Of a stretch of DNA of 34,234 nucleotides, positions 9,528-17,124 are shown piece after piece. A program made the position numbers and the translations under genes. How positions within the stretch are numbered: the stretch's first letter is position 1; each line of letters opens with the position of its first letter. The notes under the pieces are model-generated. The model worked only from the letters and a program-made list of their open reading frames with translations. It was not told where the DNA came from and made no database searches. Source of the DNA: Chitinophagales bacterium (GTDB lineage: Bacteria; Bacteroidota; Bacteroidia; Chitinophagales; Chitinophagaceae); contig JAAFJB010000029.1 of the NCBI GenBank assembly GCA_013297995.1, forward strand, positions 1 to 34,234. Direction: 5' to 3'.

Positions 9528-10029
9528 AAAAATGGGAATAGGGCATACTAAAATGACTATTAATAATCATCCAATTTTAGGCTTAATTAATTTATAATTT
9601 AAAGCTTGTTATTGGGCATTTGCGTTGAGCAAGCCATAGAATCCAACAAATTATTCCAACTTTTACTGTTAATACAGCATGAGCTGATTCAATCACACTC
9701 ATGTTAAATTAGTATTGATTCATGATAATTAGATGGATTTTTATATTTTCTGTTTGTTTTAATTTTGAAATGCTTGCCTGTATTTTATCTGTTTGGGTTC
9801 AATTTACCTTATAAGGTATCAATACAAGTAATACCTTATTTAAAAAAAAACGGCATTTGTTTTGCTTATGATTTTAGATAGTATGAATGGTGCTTATACC
9901 TTAAAAAGATTATAAGTATTTACAGCATTATATACATGCAATAATTTGGCGTATGAAAAAAGTACCCCCTATTGAATTACAATAAGTGAACTTTTTAAAA
10001 ATCATTTTTAACAATATAAATGTTTGTGT
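9528..10029. other. 502-base non-coding region with inverted repeats
   Basis: No reading frame of useful length and no tRNA-like fold was seen. It separates the dehydrogenase/receptor run from the fucosidase locus, so it probably holds the terminator of the first and the promoter of the second. Visible structure: CATGAG/CTCATG arms at 9678-9683 and 9698-9703, a palindrome and inverted-repeat cluster at 9805-9839 (listed separately), and a further TACCTTA at 9897-9903. No convincing match to the Bacteroidota TTTG / TAnnTTTG promoter was found. A nearby sequence, ATAATTTGG around 9941, is only a partial match. Confidence 0.7.
9805..9839. promoter_or_regulatory. Palindrome/inverted repeat cluster, candidate operator
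   Basis: TACCTTATAAGGTA at 9805-9818 is a perfect 14-base palindrome. Its right half, extended to ATAAGGTAT (9811-9819), forms a second perfect 9-base inverted repeat with ATACCTTAT at 9831-9839 across an 11-base spacer. The same half-site TACCTTA recurs at 9897-9903. The following bases are an A-run, not a T-run, so it does not look like a terminator for the upstream gene. Its place about 190-225 bases before the beta-helix gene suggests a regulator-binding site. The regulator is unknown. Confidence 0.4.
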
Positions 10030-13000
10030 ATGCGAAAATTTTTCACTTTACATGTAGAAACCATACTTGAAAAATCTTGTCTTATTTGCTTTATTATACT
10101 GTTAACAAGCATCGGAAAATTGCATGCAACCAATTATTATGTTTCCCAAACTGGAAACGATAATACAAATAATGGAACCAGCCTAACAGCTCCTTTTCAA
10201 ACCATTCAAAAAGCAGCTAATACGGCCGTTTCTGGTGATATTATTTTCGTTCGTTCAGGCGTATATCGGGAAATGGTAGATATAAAATCAGACGGGGTAA
10301 TTTATCAACCTTACAATGGAGAAACGGTAACCATAAATGGCGCTGATTTAATCACGGCTTGGACGCTTAGTTCTGGCACAACCTATCAGGCTAATATGAA
10401 TTGGAATGTTGAAGCTGCATGGGGAACCAATCAAGTATTTTCAGATGGGAAAATGATGCAGTTGGCAAGATGGCCCAAGCAATTGTCAGAAGATATAGTA
10501 ATGCCAACCAATGCTATTGCTGAAAACGTTACGGCATCTGGAAACAATTTTATTATTAGAGATGCCGACTTTAACGAACCAGCCAGTAGATGGGTTGGGG
10601 CTAAAATTTGGGTGAATTTATCTCGCAACGGATTTGATGGTCAGGGTTGGACGGGAACTGTTACTGCTGTTTCCAGCGGAGCTATTACCGTAAATTTTGG
10701 AGAAGCACCTCGTCTCGGTAATGAGCCTTGGGGTGTAGGAAGTAATACTGAATATTTTTTATTTGATCCAACTCCAGCTGGTGTAAATAGTACCGGGGGG
10801 GTAAATGCATTATTGGACAATGGAGAATGGTGGAAAAATGGGAATACACTGTATGTTAAAACACCCGATGGGGCGGCTCCCAATATTTTAGGAACAGGAA
10901 AAAATACGATTGAAGCCAAGCGAAGACATTTTGCATTTTGGGCTTCTATTACTAAATCTGGCTACACCATTAAAGGATTTAATTTGTTTGGATGTGCCAT
11001 CACTACCGATAATAATGCAACCAATAATCGGATGATTGTTGAAGCTGCTCACGATATCACCATTGATGGAATTATTGCAAAGTATGTTTCACACCAAACG
11101 GATATGAGTGGTAACTGGCAAGATCAACATTATAATTGGTCAGGCATTGTACTAAGTGGTAGAAATAATGTAATTAAAAACTGTAATATTCAATTTTCAG
11201 CTACTTCTGCTTTGAGTATATCAGGCTTTGGAAATAAAGCATTGAATAATACCATTGCCAATACTAACTATATGTGTTCGAATGCTGGAGCGTTCAATAC
11301 TGGTTTTGTTTGTAAAGATGTAGAAATTGCAAATAATACTATTTACAATACCACCGTTATGGCCATCAATATTAGAGGTGTTCAAAATAATGATCTTACT
11401 AAAAGAGATATCGCAAGGGTGCACCATAATAAAATATTCGATTTTATGCGCAGAAGTGGCGACAGTGGTGCCATTGATATGGCTGCTGTAGATGCTCAGT
11501 GGACTCGCATTGATCATAATATTATTTACACCACAAAATCTGTTATTGGCGAGATGGTGCATGGAGTTTACCTCGATTATGGTGGTGGGGCTAATTTAGA
11601 TCAAGGGAGATATACGATTGACCACAATGTGATTTTTGATTTGCCAGCACCAATTCTATTGAATAGCATTAACAATATTAATGTGTTTAATAATGTACTA
11701 CTTTCTAATACTAATATTCATAGCATTGAGGGCGGGACTTCTGGATTGAATGTGAAAATTCAAAATAATATTCTCAATAAACCGCTACGAATTGCCAGTG
11801 ATAATCTTCAGTTTGCTACTATTACAAATAATATTAGTAATGCTACTGGTGAAGTAGTTAATACCCTATTTGCAAATGCTGCTGGTGCAAATTTTAGTTT
11901 AATTGCCACCGCTATTGATGCCATTGATAAAGGTATAAGTGTTGGTATTTATGATGAAAATATAGTGGGACTGCCCGATATTGGTGCTTATGAATATGTT
12001 GCCAGTAATGATGCCATATCACCAACAAAACCCGGCACACCTACTGGTACTGCAATAACTCCGTTCACTTTTAAAACAAGCTGGACTGCTTCGGAAGATG
12101 CAATAGGGGTGGCTTATTATGAAGTATACAGTAATGGAGATTATATAGCCAGCACTACTACCAACTCGTATGAATTTGCAGGAGTTGTGCCAGCAAGTAC
12201 TTACCAAATTACAGTTAGGGCAAAAGATGCCGCAGGAAATTTTTCCCCTATGAGCAATATGGGTTCTATAACTACTCTTAGCGCCCCAAATATTGCATTA
12301 ACAGGGGCAATTGGCTATAGGTGGTCTGGAAATAGTGCTTCAAACTCAAATTCAAATAGAGTTCAAGAATCTAAAGTGAATGATGGGGATATAAATACTA
12401 CTTTTAGTTTGACTGGTGGAAATGATGACGGAGGATGGAAATTTGAAGCAGCAGGAGTTTTATTCAACAATATCCAAAACAATATAGCTAGTGTGAATTT
12501 TATTCAAGGTGATATTGTAAATGGTAATACTTGTTTTACCAATTGGCTTTCTATGCAATACACCAAAGATGGTACTGTTTGGCAAGAAAGTTTTTGGACT
12601 GTAAATCCTTTTTACCCCTATGGAAATACTGCATCAGCGGGTAAAACCTATGTATTTAGTGGGCCTGAACTTTTTAGCGTAAAGGGAGTAAGGGTTTCTG
12701 GTATCGTATTCACCAATGACAGCTCCTGGCAAGCCCATATGAAAGAAGTGAGGGTTTATAAAACCTTTCCGCCAGATAAAACAAGCCCAAGCATCCCGCA
12801 AAATTTAAGCGCAACCAATATTGGATCTACTAGTTTTACATTAAGTTGGTCGGCCTCAACTGACAATATAAGTGTGGGCGGATATGAAGTTTTTAAAAAC
12901 AATATTTCTATTGGTAAAGTAGATGGATTAACTATGAATATAACTGGATTAGCACCTAATAGCTCCTACCCAGTTACAGTAAGGGCATTTGATACATCTG

Positions 13001-13791
13001 GGAATTATTCGGCTCAAAGTGATGTATTAAATGTTGCAACAGGCAATAACGCAAATGCAGGAACTGGATATTATTGGAATAATTTGAGCACTAACGAATC
13101 AAATAGTTCAAAAGTATTGGCTCCTATTATTACAGACAATGATTTGATTACCGAACTCATTGTTCCCAACAATATATCTTCCAATCAATGGCAAGCTGCT
13201 GGTATTATTTGGAATACTCCTAAGAGTAATATTGCGAAACTTGAATATTTAAGCAGCTTTAGTAACGGCAGTTTTAGTAGTGATATAGGAGTGCAGTATA
13301 CCACCAATGGAGTTAATTGGACAGAGGCTAAAAAATGGACGGTTTCACCCAATTATCCATATAACAATACTGTATCTGGTAAAACCTATGTTTTTAGCGG
13401 TCCACCATTACCAAATTGTATGGGAATAAGGGTAGTAGGTAAAGTTTTAATTAATAGCAGCTCAACCGGTATTAAACTCAGGGAAATCAAAGCTTTTAAC
13501 AATAAAAATGTTTTACAGACTAATACTGCTAACAATTCAATTGATACCGACTTTGAACTTAACAATGTAAAGCTATTTCCAAACCCTGCAACCAGTTCAG
13601 TTAGTATTCATACGCCAAATAGTAATACCAATATTGTTATTAGTAATATAAGTGGTGCCATTTTACAAAACATTGTATCAACGACTACTATTACCACCAT
13701 TAATATTGCCAATTGGTCGAAAGGAGTTTACTTAGTTAAAATTTATTCAGCCAACGAAATAGTGGTAAGAAAATTAGTAATCACCAAATAA
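10030..13791 (+). CDS. T9SS-secreted right-handed beta-helix protein with FN3 and discoidin-like repeats
   Basis: A 1253-residue secreted protein, likely a polysaccharide-active enzyme or binder. The ATG at 10030 is used; a TTG two codons earlier is less likely. After the signal peptide (ending KLHA), YYVSQTGNDNTNNGT...PFQTIQKAA opens a DUF1565-type region leading into a long right-handed beta-helix (to about residue 655) with many Asn-rich turns (NNTI, HNKIF, HNIIY). Then come FN3 (about 664-750), a discoidin/CBM-like domain (754-915), a second FN3 (918-1003) and a second discoidin-like domain (1006-1157). The chain ends in a type IX sorting domain (LFPNPATSSVSI ... GVYLVKIYS ... RKLVITK, about 1176-1253). 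It is the first gene of the locus, 112 bases before a GH29 fucosidase. Beta-helix families in such loci include lyases and GH141 fucosidases; I cannot name the family from sequence alone. Confidence 0.85.
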   Translation: MRKFFTLHVETILEKSCLICFIILLTSIGKLHATNYYVSQTGNDNTNNGTSLTAPFQTIQKAANTAVSGDIIFVRSGVYREMVDIKSDGVIYQPYNGETVTINGADLITAWTLSSGTTYQANMNWNVEAAWGTNQVFSDGKMMQLARWPKQLSEDIVMPTNAIAENVTASGNNFIIRDADFNEPASRWVGAKIWVNLSRNGFDGQGWTGTVTAVSSGAITVNFGEAPRLGNEPWGVGSNTEYFLFDPTPAGVNSTGGVNALLDNGEWWKNGNTLYVKTPDGAAPNILGTGKNTIEAKRRHFAFWASITKSGYTIKGFNLFGCAITTDNNATNNRMIVEAAHDITIDGIIAKYVSHQTDMSGNWQDQHYNWSGIVLSGRNNVIKNCNIQFSATSALSISGFGNKALNNTIANTNYMCSNAGAFNTGFVCKDVEIANNTIYNTTVMAINIRGVQNNDLTKRDIARVHHNKIFDFMRRSGDSGAIDMAAVDAQWTRIDHNIIYTTKSVIGEMVHGVYLDYGGGANLDQGRYTIDHNVIFDLPAPILLNSINNINVFNNVLLSNTNIHSIEGGTSGLNVKIQNNILNKPLRIASDNLQFATITNNISNATGEVVNTLFANAAGANFSLIATAIDAIDKGISVGIYDENIVGLPDIGAYEYVASNDAISPTKPGTPTGTAITPFTFKTSWTASEDAIGVAYYEVYSNGDYIASTTTNSYEFAGVVPASTYQITVRAKDAAGNFSPMSNMGSITTLSAPNIALTGAIGYRWSGNSASNSNSNRVQESKVNDGDINTTFSLTGGNDDGGWKFEAAGVLFNNIQNNIASVNFIQGDIVNGNTCFTNWLSMQYTKDGTVWQESFWTVNPFYPYGNTASAGKTYVFSGPELFSVKGVRVSGIVFTNDSSWQAHMKEVRVYKTFPPDKTSPSIPQNLSATNIGSTSFTLSWSASTDNISVGGYEVFKNNISIGKVDGLTMNITGLAPNSSYPVTVRAFDTSGNYSAQSDVLNVATGNNANAGTGYYWNNLSTNESNSSKVLAPIITDNDLITELIVPNNISSNQWQAAGIIWNTPKSNIAKLEYLSSFSNGSFSSDIGVQYTTNGVNWTEAKKWTVSPNYPYNNTVSGKTYVFSGPPLPNCMGIRVVGKVLINSSSTGIKLREIKAFNNKNVLQTNTANNSIDTDFELNNVKLFPNPATSSVSIHTPNSNTNIVISNISGAILQNIVSTTTITTINIANWSKGVYLVKIYSANEIVVRKLVITK
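12289..13500 (+). repeat. Duplicated FN3-discoidin-like module inside the beta-helix gene
   Basis: The gene contains two copies of a domain of about 155 residues, each preceded by an FN3 domain. Both copies share the order GYRW/GYYW-N..S..S...V, a WKFEAAGVLFN / WQAAGIIWN strand, QYTKDGTVW / QYTTNGVNW, FYPYGNT / NYPYNNT and GKTYVFSGP, ending in KEVRVY / REIKAF. At DNA level GTAAAACCTATG recurs at 12641 and about 13379. The pattern matches F5/8-type (discoidin) carbohydrate-binding folds, which suggests a tandem duplication that increased binding avidity. Confidence 0.75.
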
Positions 13792-13903
13792 AAATTTGTA
13801 ATAATTAAAAGCCAAACTAATTGTGTTATTTTTAGTCTGTTTTTTAAAACATATTTAAGTTAAAAAATCTCCTTATTTTCAAAATTATAAAAATTGTTAT
13901 AAT

Positions 13904-15316
13904 ATGCCTATCTTAAGAAAATTTAGTATTGCACTACTTACCATTGTTACATTTAGTGCAACCGCACAACCTTACAGTGCCAATTGGAATTCTTTAGATA
14001 AGCGCCCTATTCCTACTTGGTTTACAGATGCCAAATTTGGTATTTTTATACATTGGGGTACTTACTCCGTTCCTGCATGGGCTCCAGCTAATGAAGATAT
14101 TGGTGTATATGCAAAATATGCAGAATGGTACTGGCAGCGCATCAATGGCGGAAAAGATCCCAATGAACAGAAAGTAGACGTAAATAAAATGTTTGTAGAT
14201 CACCACAATAAAATATGGGGGAAAGATTTTAAATACCAAGATTTTGCACCCCTGTTTAAAGCCCAATATTTTGATCCCAATGAGTGGGCTGATATTTTTA
14301 AAAATGCAGGTGCTAAATATGTAATACTAACCAGCAAACACCACGAAGGCTTCACGCTTTGGCCTAGCACCCAAAGCTGGAATTGGAACAGTGTAGATGT
14401 TGGGCCTCACCGCGATTTATGTGGCGACCTTACCAAAGCGGTAAAAGCAAAAGGCTTGCATATGGGTATGTATTATTCATTGTATGAGTGGTTTAACCCG
14501 CTTTATAAAACAGATCCATCAAAATATGTGAGTGATCGCATGATTCCACAACTAAAAGACCTAGTGACTCGTTATGAGCCAGAAATTCTTTACCCCGATG
14601 GTGAATGGGAGCACAATAGTCCACTCTGGCAAAGTGAAAATTTTTTGGCATGGTTGTACAATGAATCTGCTGTAAAAAATTCAGTGGTGGTAAATGATAG
14701 GTGGGGTAAAGAAACCCGCGGTAAACATGGCGGTTATTATAGTTCAGAATATGGAATGGCTGAAGGAGGTTCTACTATTGCAGAAAGAGTAGCCCATCCT
14801 TGGGAAGAAATTCGGGGCATCGGCACTTCGTTTGGCTATAATCACGTTGAGAATTTAAATAATTATATGAGTTCCCAAGAGTTGGTGCATTTATTGGTAA
14901 ATATAGTAGCACATGGGGGTAATCTTTGCTTAAATGTGGGCCCTACAGCCGATGGAAGATTACCGGTAATAATGCAACAAAGGCTTCTTGATATTGGGCA
15001 ATGGTTGAAGGTAAACGGAGACGCCATTTATGGAACCAAAGTGTGGAAGAATCGACCTAAAGACAGCGATCAACAAAAAGTATTTTTTACCGTAAAAGAC
15101 AATCAACTCAACGTAATATGCACAGAATGGCCTGATAAACCAATTGTAGTAAATGCAATTACGGGTGCTGGAAAAGTATCTTTACTGGGGTCTAATATGG
15201 CAGTAAAATCGGTTTTTGCGAATGGAAAATTAACCATCACCCCACCGCAATTATCGCCCAGCACCAACCCATCACAATATGCTTGGGTTTTTAAGGTAGA
15301 TGGATACAAAGAGTAA
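13904..15316 (+). CDS. GH29 alpha-L-fucosidase
   Basis: A 470-residue exported alpha-L-fucosidase (signal peptide ending TFSATAQ) that removes terminal L-fucose with retention of configuration. Diagnostic GH29 motifs are FGIFIHWGTYSVPAW near residue 45, LTSKHHEGFTLWPS near residue 145, MGMYYSLYEW, and EILYPDGEW, in which Asp232 is the expected nucleophile. The acid/base is likely one of the two Glu after Trp300 (HPWEEIRG), by comparison with the position of this residue in other family members. The SFGYN and NLCLNVGPTADGRLP blocks complete the fold, and a C-terminal beta-sandwich follows. Length is normal for the family. It lies between the beta-helix protein and two (alpha/alpha)6 glycosidases, and a fucose permease is encoded further downstream, so fucosylated glycan is the expected substrate. 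Confidence 0.95.
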   Translation: MPILRKFSIALLTIVTFSATAQPYSANWNSLDKRPIPTWFTDAKFGIFIHWGTYSVPAWAPANEDIGVYAKYAEWYWQRINGGKDPNEQKVDVNKMFVDHHNKIWGKDFKYQDFAPLFKAQYFDPNEWADIFKNAGAKYVILTSKHHEGFTLWPSTQSWNWNSVDVGPHRDLCGDLTKAVKAKGLHMGMYYSLYEWFNPLYKTDPSKYVSDRMIPQLKDLVTRYEPEILYPDGEWEHNSPLWQSENFLAWLYNESAVKNSVVVNDRWGKETRGKHGGYYSSEYGMAEGGSTIAERVAHPWEEIRGIGTSFGYNHVENLNNYMSSQELVHLLVNIVAHGGNLCLNVGPTADGRLPVIMQQRLLDIGQWLKVNGDAIYGTKVWKNRPKDSDQQKVFFTVKDNQLNVICTEWPDKPIVVNAITGAGKVSLLGSNMAVKSVFANGKLTITPPQLSPSTNPSQYAWVFKVDGYKE

Positions 15317-15350
15317 ACTTTTGGATTGTATTTTCCCTATTACAAAAAAA

Positions 15351-17096
15351 ATGAAAAAAATAAATCGCTCACTTTTTGTAACTACTATTTGCCTTTTTTT
15401 GTTTGCTGGTTTTAATAGTAAAATATTTTGTCAACTTAATAAATCTATACTTGCCCCAAAAAATAAGCATGCTGTAAGTTTTATTTCTAGTGATACTGCA
15501 ATGCAGCATTTATATGATTTAGCCGAAAAAAAAGCAGCGGATAATATTCGAGATTTTTCGCCACGCTATAAAGTGTTGGTAGAAGGAGGCGAATATCCTT
15601 TTGTATGGGTAGAAACCCAGCCCATGGGAGGTGTAATGTATGCAAAACGAAATATAGAAGTTGCGTATAATAATGTAGTTATTTTTTTAAATCACCAAGC
15701 TGCTTCGGGAAGAATTCCTGGAATGATTATTCCTATGAATAATAATATTTGGGGGCTCACCGATTTAGTAAAAGCCGACGAAGATTATTTGGGGCTTTTT
15801 TCTGAAACTTTACAAGGTTTTTTTGTACCCAGCCCTGCACTAGAATTATATTATTTGTTGAATAAAAACACTGCTTATCTTCAATTACTCTACCGCGCTT
15901 TTGAAGCCTATGATAACTACTTATGGAAATACAGAGATTCAGATGGAGATGGTTGTTTAGAAGCTTGGTCTCAAACAGATAGTGGTGAAGATTTTTTACT
16001 TCGGTATGAGTATGCTCCATTTGTATGGCCATTCAATTATCCTCCAGTAAAAGGAAAAATTCCAGAGGATTCCACCTTTATTAAAAAGTATTGGCCACCA
16101 GCGGATGCTGCTCATTATACGCATGAGAAAAATCCAATGCCGGTAGAGTCAATAGATATCATGAGCTACTCTTATTCTTGTAGAGATGTGCTCGCTAAAA
16201 TATCGAGAATTCAAAAAAATGGAAGGGAGAAATATTGGAGAAATGCAGCCAATAATGTAAAGCAGAAAATGAAGGACTACCTCTGGCTGCCAACAAAAAA
16301 TGCTTATTTCTACCGCAACAAATTCAATGAAATTATACCCAGCCTTACCCATAATAATTTGAGGGCTATGTATTTTGGTACGATGACGCAAACTATGGCT
16401 GATGGGTTTATTAAAAACCATTTATTAAATCCTGCTGAATTCTGGACTACCATGCCACTCCCAAGTATTGCTGCCAATGATGCTTATTTTAGAAATATAT
16501 CGTTCAACAATTGGAGCGGTCAGCCTGAGGGACTAACCTATCAACGCGCTATTGGCGCACTTGAAAATTATGGACACTTAGCAGAAATTACTTTAATTGG
16601 AAAAAAACTACTCAATAAAATTTCAGAAACTAAAATATTTACACAACAATTTGATCCTTTTACAGGAGCTCAAAATGGTAAAGATGGATATGGACCCACC
16701 ATCTTATCTGTGTTAGAATATTATTCCAGAATGTACGGCGTATATCCTAAGAATGATACGATTCATTTTAATGGACTTTCTGCTAATCAACCCTATACCT
16801 ATACCCAGCAATTAGATAAAAATTGTTACAAACTGGTACAAGAAAATGGGTCCATTACTGGCTACTTAAATGGAGTGGTATTGTTTAAAAGTACGGCAGG
16901 TGTAAAGTTAATGACTGATATGCGTGGAAATATGCTTGGTATTGCTGGAATTGATACCATTGCAAAATCAGTAAAGCTGGAGGTTAATAAAAAAATACAC
17001 GAAGGAACCATTCAACCAAATGGTATGTATAAAATAAGGAGTGGAAAAATTCAGTTGATACAACAAGTTCCTTTCAATTACCCGTACCAGCTTTAA
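15351..17096 (+). CDS. MGH1/GH63-like (alpha/alpha)6 glycosidase, divergent
   Basis: A 581-residue exported protein with the helical-barrel pattern of mannosyl-oligosaccharide-glucosidase/trehalase relatives. The ATG at 15351 opens a clean signal peptide (ending KIFCQ). An in-frame ATG at 15300 overlaps the fucosidase stop and would add 17 unlikely residues. Recognisable segments are SGRIPGMIIPMNNNIWGLTD, KYRDSDGDGCLEAW followed by QTDSGEDFLLRYEYAP (Asp210, Glu213 and Asp214 at the place of the family acid motif), MSYSYSCRDVLAKI, KMKDYLWLPTKNAYFY, SGQPEGLTYQRAIGALENYG and GPTILSVLEYYSRMYGVYP. The usual ESG-D-NSP acid motif is not present in canonical form, so activity and specificity are uncertain. 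It probably acts in the periplasm in the same transcript as its neighbours. Confidence 0.75.
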   Translation: MKKINRSLFVTTICLFLFAGFNSKIFCQLNKSILAPKNKHAVSFISSDTAMQHLYDLAEKKAADNIRDFSPRYKVLVEGGEYPFVWVETQPMGGVMYAKRNIEVAYNNVVIFLNHQAASGRIPGMIIPMNNNIWGLTDLVKADEDYLGLFSETLQGFFVPSPALELYYLLNKNTAYLQLLYRAFEAYDNYLWKYRDSDGDGCLEAWSQTDSGEDFLLRYEYAPFVWPFNYPPVKGKIPEDSTFIKKYWPPADAAHYTHEKNPMPVESIDIMSYSYSCRDVLAKISRIQKNGREKYWRNAANNVKQKMKDYLWLPTKNAYFYRNKFNEIIPSLTHNNLRAMYFGTMTQTMADGFIKNHLLNPAEFWTTMPLPSIAANDAYFRNISFNNWSGQPEGLTYQRAIGALENYGHLAEITLIGKKLLNKISETKIFTQQFDPFTGAQNGKDGYGPTILSVLEYYSRMYGVYPKNDTIHFNGLSANQPYTYTQQLDKNCYKLVQENGSITGYLNGVVLFKSTAGVKLMTDMRGNMLGIAGIDTIAKSVKLEVNKKIHEGTIQPNGMYKIRSGKIQLIQQVPFNYPYQL

Positions 17097-17124
17097 TAAC
17101 GTATACTGATATTAAAATATTAAA

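Noticed and set aside
9678..9703. CATGAG/CTCATG inverted repeat as a terminator
   Set aside because: The stem is only six pairs, has no T-run, and lies 150 bases after the receptor stop.
9953..9985. Ten-codon frame MKKVPPIELQ before the beta-helix gene
   Set aside because: It is too short to support, with no ribosome site and no attenuator structure beside it.
10795..10801. Seven-G run in the beta-helix gene
   Set aside because: It encodes a normal Gly-Gly turn (STGGVNAL) and is short enough to be chance; the nine-C run is the stronger case for slippage.
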